From: Tardiphaga alba
GTDB taxonomy: Bacteria; Pseudomonadota; Alphaproteobacteria; Rhizobiales; Xanthobacteraceae
NCBI RefSeq assembly: GCF_018279705.1
Contig: NZ_CP036498.1
Coordinates: 3,985,001-4,049,000 of the forward strand
Reading direction: 5' to 3'
DNA length: 64,000 nucleotides
The first letter of the stretch is position 1; every line of letters begins with the position of its first letter. Both the position numbers and the translations under genes were made by a program. A model generated the notes under the pieces. It was not told the origin of the DNA. It was given only the letters and a program-made list of their open reading frames with translations, and did no database searches. Of this stretch, positions 24,973 to 33,206 are shown in pieces.

Positions 24973-25144
24973 CTCACCCGAGAGCGACTACGAAATCCAT
25001 TGCCTGGCGAAGGCTTGGGACATTCCAGTTACGCAGGCACGCGAGCGCGCTTACCATTATGCCGCCTTCCATCAATTGAACAGCACGCCGGAGATGGAGC
25101 GGGCCGCGGCAATTCGCCAGGCGGAGGCGGCAGTGGAGATGTAA
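24959..25144 (+). CDS. Small hypothetical protein
   Basis: The 61-residue frame begins MTVSISPESDYEIHCLAKAW. It resembles other short mobile-element proteins (IPVTQARERAYHYAAFHQLN, then AIRQAEAAVEM), with an acidic helical end. A longer in-frame start at 24905 would run over the opposite-strand gene. No family is assigned. Confidence 0.5.
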   Translation: MTVSISPESDYEIHCLAKAWDIPVTQARERAYHYAAFHQLNSTPEMERAAAIRQAEAAVEM

Positions 25145-25203
25145 AAGCAGGCTTAGAGAGAATCAGGCACGCTGCCTGCGACACGGAGAGCAACGGAGCC
25201 CCC

Positions 25204-25353
25204 ATGGCCAAGAAGGCAGCAGCCAAAGTCCCGAAGAAGGCGGTCAAAAAGGCGTCGAGAAAGCCCGTCGTTGGTGAGATTCTCGCGCCTTCGCCGAGAA
25301 AAGCTCCCCCTGGCAAAAAATCAGCCGTGAAGAAGTCTCATCGCTTTAAATAA
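25204..25353 (+). CDS. Lysine/alanine-rich histone-like small protein
   Basis: The 49-residue protein (MAKKAAAKVPKKAVKKASRK then a basic Ser/Pro-rich end) resembles the basic tails of histone H1-like or HU-like proteins. GGAGAGC lies upstream. It could bind DNA. It overlaps the end of the convergent membrane gene by 16 bp. A similar larger protein is encoded at 33207. Confidence 0.6.
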   Translation: MAKKAAAKVPKKAVKKASRKPVVGEILAPSPRKAPPGKKSAVKKSHRFK

Positions 25354-25589
25354 TCCGAGGATTGGCGGTTGCTGGAAGCCCGCTCTCGGAAATAGACCAC
25401 GCCGTAAATCAAAGCCATCACCAAGAGTGCGATAGCCGACATCCATAGGGCGATTGGTACGCTCTGAATGCCCACGTCTTCGTCCGCGATTGCATCCCAG
25501 ACGACGTAACCGAGCATTCCGCCGCCTACGACAAGGCACCCCGCCAGGATCATCAAGCCGACGTTTCGTTCGTATCGAGATTGAGCCAT
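25338..25589 (-). CDS. Two-helix membrane protein
   Basis: The 83-residue protein starts MAQSRYERNVGLMILAGCLV and has helices at about 11-31 and 47-68 with an acidic loop (DAIADEDVGIQS) between them. It is hypothetical, in the same minus-strand phage-like block as the resolvase gene. Confidence 0.55.
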   Translation of the reverse strand: MAQSRYERNVGLMILAGCLVVGGGMLGYVVWDAIADEDVGIQSVPIALWMSAIALLVMALIYGVVYFRERASSNRQSSDYLKR

Positions 25590-25614
25590 GCCGCTCTCCG
25601 TCGAGACGTTCGCC

Positions 25615-26064
25615 CTAAACGAACAGGTTGCTATCCATCGCGTATGCGGCGGCCCAGCTTGCATCCGCCTCATCTTCCTTCAACGAAACGCCCCAGCGCT
25701 CCTTAGCGGCAGCCTGCATCTCAGGCTTCTTGGCATTCCCCTTCCCGGTCGCGTGGATCTTCAGTCGAGAGAGATGGACTGCCGACCACGGGAGCCCCTC
25801 CAGCTCGCAGGCGAGGATGGCAGCTCCAAGCATAGGGAAGAGCGCTTTGACGCTGGAGAACTGTCCGGAGAATGGCTCTTCAATACAGACGCCGATGCAG
25901 TCAGGTCCGGCGAAGCGTTTGACGATCCCGGCGACGCCGACCGTGCGAGCGCCGATTGTTGCTTCAAGCCAAACTGTCTGGGCATCGATCTCTCCATCAG
26001 TGAATAGCCTAGCAACGCCGAGCGACGTCCCAAGATCCAGGCCGAGCACGTACTTACGCCCCAC
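25615..26064 (-). CDS. RuvC-like phage Holliday junction resolvase
   Basis: The 149-residue protein shows the RNase H-fold motifs of phage RuvC-like resolvases: GLDLGTSLG (Asp10), IEEP (Glu62/63), LKIHATGKGNAKKPEM in the third conserved segment and EDEADASWAAAYA (Asp131/Asp134). These supply four metal-binding acids. Relatives cut branched DNA during phage replication. It overlaps the upstream gene by 11 bp, so the two are coupled. Confidence 0.85.
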   Translation of the reverse strand: MGRKYVLGLDLGTSLGVARLFTDGEIDAQTVWLEATIGARTVGVAGIVKRFAGPDCIGVCIEEPFSGQFSSVKALFPMLGAAILACELEGLPWSAVHLSRLKIHATGKGNAKKPEMQAAAKERWGVSLKEDEADASWAAAYAMDSNLFV

Positions 26065-26266
26065 TCACGGGCGCATTCCATTGGTGCATATCGATGAGAG
26101 CAAGCTTGCGCGGGCCAAGCTCTAAGAGGCGGCGCACGGGAAGGATCAGGCTGATAGGAATCCGAACAGGAAGGGTAGGCTCACCGTAACGACCAGAAGC
26201 GCGAGGACGCCCAGCACCAGGCCGTCGCCCTCCTCTAGGCTTTTTGGCGGTGTTGGTCCGATCCAT
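26054..26266 (-). CDS. Small basic phage-type protein
   Basis: The 70-residue protein has an Arg/Gly-rich start (GGRRPGAGRPRASGRYGEPT), then PVRIPISLILPVRRLLELG, as in small DNA-binding phage proteins. It overlaps the resolvase gene start by 11 bp and is transcribed with it. Confidence 0.6.
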   Translation of the reverse strand: MDRTNTAKKPRGGRRPGAGRPRASGRYGEPTLPVRIPISLILPVRRLLELGPRKLALIDMHQWNAPVSGA

Positions 26267-26289
26267 TCAAGAATGATGCGCCACATCTC

Positions 26290-26547
26290 TTAGCCTGACA
26301 ACCCAGCTGCAACATCGACGTCACGGTTGAGCTTGTAGCGTTGATACCAGGAGATGGCCTTGTTCGAGAGCACAAGCCGGCTGGTCACGCCCTGACGCAG
26401 CATGCTCTCGACGGCGTGGAGCAATAGCTGGCTACAGGTGTCGGGATCATCGATCTCACCTGTACGTTCGAGATAATCCCACGCGATCTGGATCGCCTCT
26501 TCCATGAGGATCGCCGCGGGAGGAATGTGTACAGAATGAGAATTCAT
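26290..26547 (-). CDS. Hypothetical phage-region protein
   Basis: The 85-residue helical protein (IPPAAILMEEAIQIAWDYLE, DPDTCSQLLLHAVESMLRQG, SNKAISWYQRYKLNRDV) is typical of small early phage proteins in rhizobial elements. The ATG at 26547 is set by the family-like start MNSHSVHIPP. It lies 23 bp upstream of the next gene in the operon. Function unknown. Confidence 0.55.
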   Translation of the reverse strand: MNSHSVHIPPAAILMEEAIQIAWDYLERTGEIDDPDTCSQLLLHAVESMLRQGVTSRLVLSNKAISWYQRYKLNRDVDVAAGLSG

Positions 26548-26665
26548 ACGGGACAAGCAACGAGGAGACGCCTTCGTTCCTGCACCAAGCTGACCGCGAC
26601 GGATAACCACGGCTCAGCCAAAACAGTATTTATGCAGCCATCGAAATCGGCTATTTTTCCAAGCT

Positions 26666-26863
26666 ATGCCGCATACGAGAACACCGCCCTGTCCAGAATG
26701 TCAGTCGCCGACAACATCGGTTCGCTCTGCTCCGTCGAAACCGGGGTTTGTCGCGCACACTTACGATTGTGCGAAGTGTTTGCAGGTTCACACCATCATC
26801 GAGCCCGATCCAATGAAGAAGACCGAGGGCTGGTTGAAAAGCGAACTCAAGCCACCGGAATAA
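26666..26863 (+). CDS. Small zinc-ribbon protein
   Basis: The 65-residue protein has two CxxC pairs (CPECQSPTTS and CAKC) like a zinc ribbon. It is a paralogue of the protein at 28300 (same N-terminal PHT..CPEC, similar length and C-terminal PP-E/D). It lies on the opposite strand to its neighbours, so it has its own promoter. Function unknown. Confidence 0.6.
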   Translation: MPHTRTPPCPECQSPTTSVRSAPSKPGFVAHTYDCAKCLQVHTIIEPDPMKKTEGWLKSELKPPE

Positions 26864-26868
26864 AGAGC

Positions 26869-27126
26869 TTAAATTCTGCGATGAGACGGGACGCCACGAA
26901 TGGCCTTGCCGCTGGCATAGGTGTGCTGATCAGCCACCCTCGCCTCACCGGTCAGCCGATTGCGCTCGCCAATCAGTTCGTCGGTCTTGTTCTGCATGCG
27001 CTCCAGTAAGGCAATGGCCGATGAGGTCGGAATGCCTGCCCGCTGAAGGTCAAGGATGTCGCGTTGCTGCCGTTTGATCTGCACGCGCATGCGGGCGATC
27101 TCGGCCTTAATGTGGTCGAGCTTCAT
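26869..27126 (-). CDS. Coiled-coil hypothetical protein
   Basis: The 85-residue protein is largely a charged helix (MKLDHIKAEIARMRVQIKRQ, QRDILDLQRAG, ALLERMQNKTDELIGERN), likely a short coiled coil. Its role is unknown. Confidence 0.55.
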   Translation of the reverse strand: MKLDHIKAEIARMRVQIKRQQRDILDLQRAGIPTSSAIALLERMQNKTDELIGERNRLTGEARVADQHTYASGKAIRGVPSHRRI

Positions 27127-27174
27127 GAGCCAAATCCTGATGATGGCCCATAGAACAAAAACAGAACGATAGAG

Positions 27175-27432
27175 TCAAGCTAAACGGGATCCGTCGTTCC
27201 GGCGCGAGCCTTTTGGCAGGTCACGCTCAGCTTTCTCAACTTCCTGCCGGTAGTCAGCTTTGACCGCGCGGACGCCCCGAAGCTCCACACCAAGCTTGCT
27301 GGCTGTTTTGGTCACAGACGAAGACGACCGGTTCAGGGCGGCCGAGCAACGAAGCGCAGAGGCTCCTTGTGCGGCGAGCGCCTTGAGTTTTTCAATCTCT
27401 TCGTCAGTCCAACGGCGGACAACCGGCTTCAT
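27175..27432 (-). CDS. SANT/Myb-like helix-turn-helix protein
   Basis: The 85-residue protein begins KPVVRRWTDEEIEKLKALAA and has a second helix pair (SALRCSAALNRSSSSVTKTA), fitting the GcrA/Myb-like DNA-binding fold common in Bradyrhizobium. A second member is encoded at 49220. It overlaps the start codon region of the upstream DUF3606 gene by 4 bp (ATGA), so translation is coupled. Confidence 0.7.
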   Translation of the reverse strand: MKPVVRRWTDEEIEKLKALAAQGASALRCSAALNRSSSSVTKTASKLGVELRGVRAVKADYRQEVEKAERDLPKGSRRNDGSRLA

Positions 27433-27692
27433 GCTGCCAACTGCTTGCGAACGGCTGCGGCAGAGTTTCCGACCTTATCGATGACCCTTTGAAGCTCATC
27501 CTTTGAGACGCCCAGCTCATGCGTCCAGTATCTGACTTCGTGGTCCTCGTTCATATTGATCTTGCTGCGATCCGGCTGGCCCCGGTTGGAGAGATTATCC
27601 ACTGGCGTTCCCCTTTCGGTGCTGAAGCAGAAAGCATCGAGCATTCCTTCTGCTTTGCGAACGGCATCATTTGGATTGCGATGGGGCGTCAT
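27429..27692 (-). CDS. DUF3606-domain protein
   Basis: The C-terminal half (DRSKINMNEDHEVRYWTHEL, then GVSKDELQRVIDKVGNSAAA) is a complete DUF3606 domain, a short helical unit of unknown function. The N-terminal 40 residues vary in length between homologues. It is coupled to the HTH gene by a 4-bp overlap. Confidence 0.8.
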   Translation of the reverse strand: MTPHRNPNDAVRKAEGMLDAFCFSTERGTPVDNLSNRGQPDRSKINMNEDHEVRYWTHELGVSKDELQRVIDKVGNSAAAVRKQLAA

Positions 27693-27751
27693 CACGCGCT
27701 CCTCTGCATCCGGAGGAACGCATGGAAGGAACAATTGTTCCGACTCTAAAA

Positions 27752-28108
27752 TCAGCGGCGCGCGGCTACGTTGAGCGCGGTCAGGATATCCACTGACAGG
27801 TACGGCTTTGGCAGGAAAACCGCTTCCGAGGGCATTTCCCCCGCAACGGGCCGATGCTTGCCGCTGGCGACAATGATGTAGACGGGTGGCCAGCGGTCAC
27901 GAACGACCGCGGCCAGCCTCAGCCCGTCCATCGACCCCGGCATATCAATGTCAGTGAATACGATGCGGACTTCCGTATCCCCCTCAAGGATGTCGATTGC
28001 CTCATCAGCGTTCGAGGCGGTGACGACAGAGTAGCCGGCATCTCGGAGGGCGTCCTCAACCCACATCATGATAAGGAATTCGTCTTCGACGACAAGAACT
28101 TTGGGCAC
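27752..28108 (-). CDS. Single-domain response regulator (CheY/FixJ-like receiver)
   Basis: The 118-residue receiver has Glu8/Asp9 (VVEDE), phospho-acceptor Asp53 (FTDIDMPG), Ser/Ala in VASGKH and the Lys-Pro KPY. There is no output domain and no nearby kinase, so it is an orphan partner. This FixJ-like subtype (SMDGLRLA) is frequent in Bradyrhizobium mobile islands. Confidence 0.88.
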   Translation of the reverse strand: MPKVLVVEDEFLIMMWVEDALRDAGYSVVTASNADEAIDILEGDTEVRIVFTDIDMPGSMDGLRLAAVVRDRWPPVYIIVASGKHRPVAGEMPSEAVFLPKPYLSVDILTALNVAARR

Positions 28109-28299
28109 GGAGCCCTCCGCGAGTGATGCTGCTCAGCGTCACAGAACTGTCAATTGTATGCTTCGTTCCCGCAGTGCGGGAAGTTTGAGCACGGGTGTCA
28201 AAAGCGCGCGTTGCGCGGTTCCCAAACGGCGGATACGGTCAACGCATTCGAACCTGATGAGAGTTCTCGCTTCGCCCTCATCCAATTGCGAAGAACCTC

Positions 28300-28509
28300 A
28301 TGCTTCCGAATACGCCTCACATTGTTCGACCGGATTGCCCTGAGTGCAAAGGTCGGACTTCGCTCATGCGAATCACTCCGATTTCAGGCTCACGAGAGAC
28401 GCGCCTGTTTGAGTGCGTAGACTGCGGACGTGTCATCGAGCAAACGGTCAAATCACCAAAGATTCCGCACTCTCCCTGGGTGAGCAGCGGCCTGCATCCG
28501 CCGGACTAA
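28300..28509 (+). CDS. Small zinc-ribbon protein
   Basis: The 69-residue protein has CPECKG and CVDCGR zinc-knuckle pairs and the same plan as the protein at 26666. Its stop overlaps the end of the convergent 52-residue gene. Function unknown. Confidence 0.6.
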   Translation: MLPNTPHIVRPDCPECKGRTSLMRITPISGSRETRLFECVDCGRVIEQTVKSPKIPHSPWVSSGLHPPD

Positions 28510-28664
28510 TCGAACCGCATGTGCGGCGGCCAGGGATCAATCGGCTTTGGCTTCTGATACGGCACGAACGGCGGCGGGTAGCCCTGCTTCGCTTCTTTCT
28601 GAAGCTGTTTGATGTTCTCGGCAGTCTCGCCGTACTCACCGAGGAAGAGTTCAAGCTGCATCAT
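28506..28664 (-). CDS. Small phage-type protein
   Basis: A 52-residue frame (MMQLELFLGEYGETAENIKQ, then a Pro-rich end FVPYQKPKPIDPWPPHMRFD) overlaps the end of the upstream gene by 14 bp, as in compact phage operons. Codon use and the overlap support it. Function unknown. Confidence 0.6.
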   Translation of the reverse strand: MMQLELFLGEYGETAENIKQLQKEAKQGYPPPFVPYQKPKPIDPWPPHMRFD

Positions 28665-29121
28665 CGGACAAGCCCACCAGTTGGCGTTTTCGCTCTAGCA
28701 CACGGTAGCCCGTCGCCGTTCTCACACTTCCCACGAACTCGGCGATACTCGGCTCCTTTGCCTCCCCCATAAGCGACCATCGAACTGCCTTCTCCACAGC
28801 ATACATCGGAAAATCTCCTACTGCTTCGCACCAGATCTTGAGGTTCATCTTCACGTTTTCCTCGCCGCCGAAGGTGCGCCACTTATGCCCGGTCAGCAGT
28901 GTCTGGATCAGGTCCAGCAACGCGGGCATGTCTTCCCGGCTCGGCTTGGTCACCTTGTCCAGAACCCATAGGGATTGCCTCAGCCCGTCTGACAATTCCG
29001 GCGTCAGGGCCGGCGGGGTAACTGGTGAAAGCAGCCTCCCCTCCCAATCCCTCGGGGCGCTGTCCAGTGAGTTCAGCCAGTGCTGCACGCTTTGCGGAAG
29101 CCATGACGTCACGGCTGCCAT
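28651..29121 (-). CDS. Phage replication-region protein of unknown function
   Basis: The 156-residue reading from the ATG at 29121 looks coding throughout (SVQHWLNSLDSAPRDWEGRL, EENVKMNLKIWCEAVGDFPM, EKAVRWSLMGEAKEPSIAEF). It follows the YdaU/DUF1376 gene, where helicase-loader or replication partners are common. The open frame extends upstream to 29382, but that part overlaps the DnaT-like region and is low-complexity. No specific family is claimed. Confidence 0.6.
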   Translation of the reverse strand: MAAVTSWLPQSVQHWLNSLDSAPRDWEGRLLSPVTPPALTPELSDGLRQSLWVLDKVTKPSREDMPALLDLIQTLLTGHKWRTFGGEENVKMNLKIWCEAVGDFPMYAVEKAVRWSLMGEAKEPSIAEFVGSVRTATGYRVLERKRQLVGLSDDAA

Positions 29122-29840
29122 TGCCGCCTTGTCCGGCTGATCTCGGACGAGTGCCAGGGCCTCTTGCGGCGAACCGGGCCGAGTTACGGCACCAGGTGTC
29201 CCAGCAAAGATCAAGGCGAGTGTGCTTGGAGCGGACGCTGATGTGGTGATTGCGGAACCGCGCCCACTCGTCATCGATGACGGTTGGGTCAACGTGTCTG
29301 CTGGCTCGGTAACGGAGATCGTCGGGGATTGTAACAAGGTCTTCGAGAAGGACTGCAATACTTGTGAGAGGCGTTGATCCACGACGGGAGACTTTCGTTG
29401 GTTTTACATTCTCGCTTACAGATACTTCAGTATCTGTATTAGGGGTTGGGGTTGGGTTAGTTGGATTCTGGTTGGCGTCTGGTTGAACATCCGTTGAATG
29501 CCTTCCCTGTCTTTTCAAAGCACTAGACCTGCCAGCTTGCGCATTCTTCGCACGTCTATCTTCAGCATGATGGCGTTCGTCGGAGAGTTGGTTGCTGCCA
29601 TTTGCCGTCAGGCATCACCTTCCAGAAGGCCATAACTACATCACGGTTGCGCAGCCAGGTGCGCAGATCCATGGAAGCCCAGCGGCTCAGTGTCTCGTCA
29701 TTGTTCGGAAGCGCACAATCAGGCTGGCGCCAGGCCATCATCAGCAAATGGAGATATGCCCCGTGCTGCGCGGAGGTGAGATGTCGCGTGTCGGCTAGAT
29801 ACGCGTCGGTGTAGAGGGGGATGGCGGGAGACTTTGCCAC
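28883..29840 (-). pseudogene. YdaU/DUF1376 phage replication protein, split by a frameshift
   Basis: The first piece starts at a GTG (29840) and has the DUF1376 domain (AKSPAIPLYTDAYLADTRHL, TSAQHGAYLHLLMMAWRQP). It runs into a stop at 29562. A frame offset by +1 (or -2) then carries the expected continuation (DERHHAEDRRAKNAQAGR, a linker with NPTNPTPTPNTDTE, and the DnaT-like IDDEWARFRNHHISVRSKHT and LDLCWDTWCRNSAR) to 28883. The pieces form one YdaU-type protein of a replication module. The C-terminal part overlaps the next gene in another frame. Confidence 0.7.
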
Positions 29841-30151
29841 ATGACGAGCTTTCCTTCTTGTTTGTCCACCCACGGGTTTCTCAAATGGACGACGGCAACG
29901 AGGGAAAGACCGTGAGGTAAAGCTCGCTTTCAGGCTATTGCGTTCGCACGCCCTAGCCGTCACAGCCAAGGTGAGTCACGTCGGCTTATCGGTCAATCAG
30001 GATTGTTTGCCACACGCCGGTGCGGAATTGTCACAAGCGGTTGAGCCGTGCGCAAAACGCGCGATTTAACTTGCGAACATCCCGCGCCGGGATACCGTGC
30101 GCGCACTCCCGGCTGGCCAAGAGAAGCCATTGCAGGGCGCAGGGGTTGGAC

Positions 30152-30328
30152 ATGAGGAATATTGGCCGGGTGCCTGACGACGAGGCGTTACGCCTTGTTT
30201 CGGCTTTTCTCCAGATTCATGAGCCCGAGCGGCGCCAGAAGCTGCTGGACATAGCCGAGCGCATGGCCCGTCGCAGCATCAAGCCAGTCGGCACCTATCC
30301 TCTCGTCTCGCAAGACAACGAGATGTAA
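30152..30328 (+). CDS. Small helical hypothetical protein
   Basis: The 58-residue protein (MRNIGRVPDDEALRLVSAFL, HEPERRQKLLDIAERMARRS) resembles short rhizobial phage-region proteins. It is divergent from the YdaU block and tail-to-tail with the next minus gene, 2 bp apart. It might be a small regulator; not shown. Confidence 0.55.
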   Translation: MRNIGRVPDDEALRLVSAFLQIHEPERRQKLLDIAERMARRSIKPVGTYPLVSQDNEM

Positions 30329-30329
30329 T

Positions 30330-30605
30330 TCAAATCTGCTCCTGTCGTTGACGGAGCTGTTCGACCGCTGCCATACCGGCGGACACCATCCCGCCGAATG
30401 TCCGCTCACCGCCGCCCACACGGGCGAGGATGCTACGAGCGATGAAACAACGGTTCTCGTGGGTGTCGAGTTCGGGCTTTAGCACCTCGCAAGCCTTCTG
30501 GAGCGCCATCTCCATCTCGAAGACGGTTCGATTGCCGAACATCTCGGTTACGAGTGGCGGGGCTTCGGCGGACGGCAGTTCGACAGCAGCGGGCTCGGTT
30601 GACAT
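30330..30605 (-). CDS. Hypothetical protein, paralogue of 30764
   Basis: The 91-residue protein contains FEMEMALQKACEVLKPELDT and HENRCFIARSILARVGGGER. The pattern ALxxACxxL..HExRxxIAxxIL is shared with the protein at 30764, so the pair are diverged duplicates. No known domain is recognised. Confidence 0.6.
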   Translation of the reverse strand: MSTEPAAVELPSAEAPPLVTEMFGNRTVFEMEMALQKACEVLKPELDTHENRCFIARSILARVGGGERTFGGMVSAGMAAVEQLRQRQEQI

Positions 30606-30763
30606 TGCGATCCTCCCTGTTTTTCTGATTATTGCGGAGATTTTGTTTTTGTTCCGAGCCGCGTCTCACTGCGGACGCACCCCGTCGAAGCGGGGTGGAG
30701 TGGTCGTACGCGATACGTTCATCGCCGCTCCAGTTCGACGCGTAACCGATCTGCATTTCTGCC

Positions 30764-30982
30764 TCAGTGCGCCGACCGCAAATCGACCACGGCCTGGCGT
30801 CCTGCTTCCGTCAGTTTGGTCAAGGTACGGTGGCCATTGTGCGCAGCATCAAGGATCTGCTGCGCGATATAGGCCCTTGTCTCATGCGAGCTGGCCTTCT
30901 CGCCGGGCAGTAACGAGCATGCGCGGTCGAGCGCGATTTCGATATTGGCCTTGGTGTTATCACTGAAATCTTGGATCGACAC
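30764..30982 (-). CDS. Hypothetical protein, paralogue of 30330
   Basis: The 72-residue protein (NIEIALDRACSLLPGEKASS, HETRAYIAQQILDAAHNGHR) aligns with 30330 over about 50 residues. The upstream minus-strand sequence has TCCTCTT-type purine runs (GAGGAGAAAG) as a ribosome site. Function unknown. Confidence 0.6.
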   Translation of the reverse strand: MSIQDFSDNTKANIEIALDRACSLLPGEKASSHETRAYIAQQILDAAHNGHRTLTKLTEAGRQAVVDLRSAH

Positions 30983-31086
30983 TTTCTCCTCCTCTGTGGA
31001 CCATCCATGCTAGGAGTGTCAGTGCATCGGCGTCTGACCGCTAGGCGACAAATAGAAGCTGCGGTATACGATTTATTGCGTCAGCA

Positions 31087-32352
31087 TTGCTGTCTCACTC
31101 ATCATCAGAGACATCATCATGCTTGAGCGCATCAGCTTTCAGCTTGCGAACAACCGTGGCCGTTACAGCCACTTCATCGAGGCCGGCGGTGCCGTCGCCA
31201 GTCTCTATCCGCAAGCGGTTCTTCCTCATCGCGCGCCGCGACGGCAAGGCGATTGTCTGGCCGAAGCCCACGCACGGCAAGAAGGGCTCCGGCCTCTCTC
31301 CGTACCGCACGGCGGCGGACATCATTGATTGGAGCATTCCTTGCCCCAGCATCTTTGAGCGTTCTCGCCCGCTGGCGGAGAACACCCTTCGTCGTATCGC
31401 CCGCGGAATTCAGCGTTATGTCATCGACAACGCCGAGCCTTTCATCGTGGAGATTGCCAACAGCAGCAATCCCAATGGCGTCAGCAGCGTGAGTGACCCG
31501 CTCCGCACCGTGACAGCTATGACCAAGGGCGGGACGTTTGCCCTTGCAAGCCCAACCCTGATTCAGACCGGATACGGCGAACGCGAAGGTCAGTCACCGC
31601 GCGTGCCGGGATTAGACAAGCCCCTTGGGACTGTGGTGGCTGGCGGCCAGAAGCATGCACTCGTGTCGGCATTCTTGGCGAAACACTACGGCGGCGTTGT
31701 TGGAATTACCGTTGACGTGCCCACCGGTACCGTGACCACCGCCGACCATCACAGCCTCGTCACCGCTCACATCACGAAATTCCGAACCGGCGCTACCGGC
31801 TCCGCGATTGACGAACCACTTCACACCATCACCGCAGGCGGCTTTCAGAAGCGCGAGGGCGGCAATGGTCATGCGATGGGTTTGGTGAGCGCCTGTCTCA
31901 TGAATATGAAGGGAAAGAGCGTCGGTCAGAAAGCAGGGGAGCCAGCTCGAACAATCACTGCCGGAGCGCCCCATCTCGCAGAGGTGCGCGCCTTCCTCGT
32001 GAAGTATTTCGGGACTGACCAAGATCCACGTCTAGAAGAGCCCCTACACACCGTGACGACAAAGGATCGCTTCGGACTGGTGATGGTGAATGGGGTCGAA
32101 TATCAGATCGTGGACATCGGCATGAGAATGCTTTCGCCGCGAGAGCTGTACCGCGCTCAGGGTTTCCCCGACTCCTACATCATCGACCGCACGAAGGACG
32201 GCAAGCAGCTTTCCAAGGCCGCGCAGGTGCGCATGTGTGGCAACTCGGTGAGCCCGGTGTTGGCGGAGGTGCTGGTGAAAGCAAACCTCTCTGAGAGCAG
32301 CCTTTTCGACATGCCCGCGAACGACGACCTCAAAGCAAGCGCAGCAGCATAG
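31087..32352 (+). pseudogene. 5'-truncated DNA cytosine-5 methyltransferase
   Basis: From about 31195 the frame encodes the C-terminal part of a phage C5-methyltransferase: IRKRFFLIARRDG (motif VIII region), six imperfect repeats of the form (D/E)PL.T(V/I)TA, then RELYRAQGFPDSY (motif IX) and GNSVSPVLAEVL (motif X). Motifs I, IV (PC) and VI (ENV) are absent, so it cannot be an active methylase as it stands. The first 35 codons are Ser-rich and look like the antisense of another gene fragment, marking the junction of a deletion. Confidence 0.7.
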
Positions 32353-32361
32353 CAAAGAAAA

Positions 32362-32388
32362 AGCCCGGCATTGCCGGGCTTCTCTTTA
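32362..32388. terminator. Bidirectional terminator between convergent genes
   Basis: AGCCCGGCA and TGCCGGGCT form the stem. On the plus strand TCTCTTT follows; on the minus strand TTTTTCTTT follows. It sits between the methyltransferase remnant and the Gly/Tyr-rich gene. Confidence 0.85.
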
Positions 32389-32667
32389 CCAACCGTGATA
32401 GTGGCGATGGCGCCAACCGCGACGCGGGCCGTAATAAGGACGGTCGTAGTAAGCATAGGGGCCGCCGCCATAGTAACCGTAGCGAGGGCCGTATCCGTAG
32501 CCGTACCCGCCATAGGCGCCGTTCGCGACTGCTGCCGCGCCGAGAACGCCCGCCGCTACACCGAAGCCGACCGCAGCATTTCTGCCGCCGCGTGCCTCGG
32601 CCGGAGTAACTGCCGCCGCCGTCGCAAGCGCTGCGACTGCTGAGAATGCAATTGCCATCTTACGCAT
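32386..32667 (-). CDS. Secreted Gly/Tyr-rich small protein
   Basis: A signal peptide (MRKMAIAFSAVAALATAAAV, cleavage near AEA-RGG) precedes repeats of Gly and Tyr (YGGYGYGYGPRYGYYGG) and a His/Arg end. It resembles the protein at 10723 in style. AAGGAGA lies before the ATG at 32667. Probably a surface or periplasmic protein; role unknown. Confidence 0.7.
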   Translation of the reverse strand: MRKMAIAFSAVAALATAAAVTPAEARGGRNAAVGFGVAAGVLGAAAVANGAYGGYGYGYGPRYGYYGGGPYAYYDRPYYGPRRGWRHRHYHGW

Positions 32668-32800
32668 GTGTGTCTCCTTGTTTGCGTGTGGCCAATACAT
32701 GTGCAGCAGCATCGTTGCGACTAAACGCGCTCTATTATTTTCGAGAGAAGTGAAACGTTTCCGAGAAGACAGCCTTACCTTCCAAACTCCGGAGGCATGC

Positions 32801-33019
32801 ATGCCATACGCTCTATTCGACGATGACAAGAAACTCAGCCGAGATTTTGACACCTACGAAGCCGCGTGGGCACACGCAGAAGAGGCAGGGCTGACGGACT
32901 CGACCGGAGGCAAGACCGTGCTGTTCGACGGCTACCGCATTGAGCACTGTGAGCCAGACGAGCCAGCCGCAAGTGACGAGACGGCCAAGGAGTGGACGCA
33001 GCCTGCGCGGATAAACTAG
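32801..33019 (+). CDS. Small acidic hypothetical protein
   Basis: The 72-residue protein (MPYALFDDDKKLSRDFDTYE, then AAWAHAEEAGLTDSTGGKTV and LFDGYRIEHC) has an ideal GGAGG ribosome site 6 bases before the ATG. It is acidic with one Cys. No family is assigned. Confidence 0.65.
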   Translation: MPYALFDDDKKLSRDFDTYEAAWAHAEEAGLTDSTGGKTVLFDGYRIEHCEPDEPAASDETAKEWTQPARIN

Positions 33020-33206
33020 GCGATTATCAAAGCCCGTTCGCCTTTAGGCGGACCTCCCCACGTCCTCCCGCCCTTGCGGCTTAAAGGCCGCTTGGAGACA
33101 CTGTGCTCATTGAGAGGTTTGAGTGCTGGACGGGTGCCTGCGCCATCCAGGGAACTTGGACGTAATTTTATCGATTGGTCATCGCTATCAATCGAGAGGA
33201 AGCCTC

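Noticed and set aside
30020..30151. In-frame extension of the 30152 gene
   Set aside because: The extension is Arg/Cys-rich and not protein-like; the ATG at 30152 gives the credible start.
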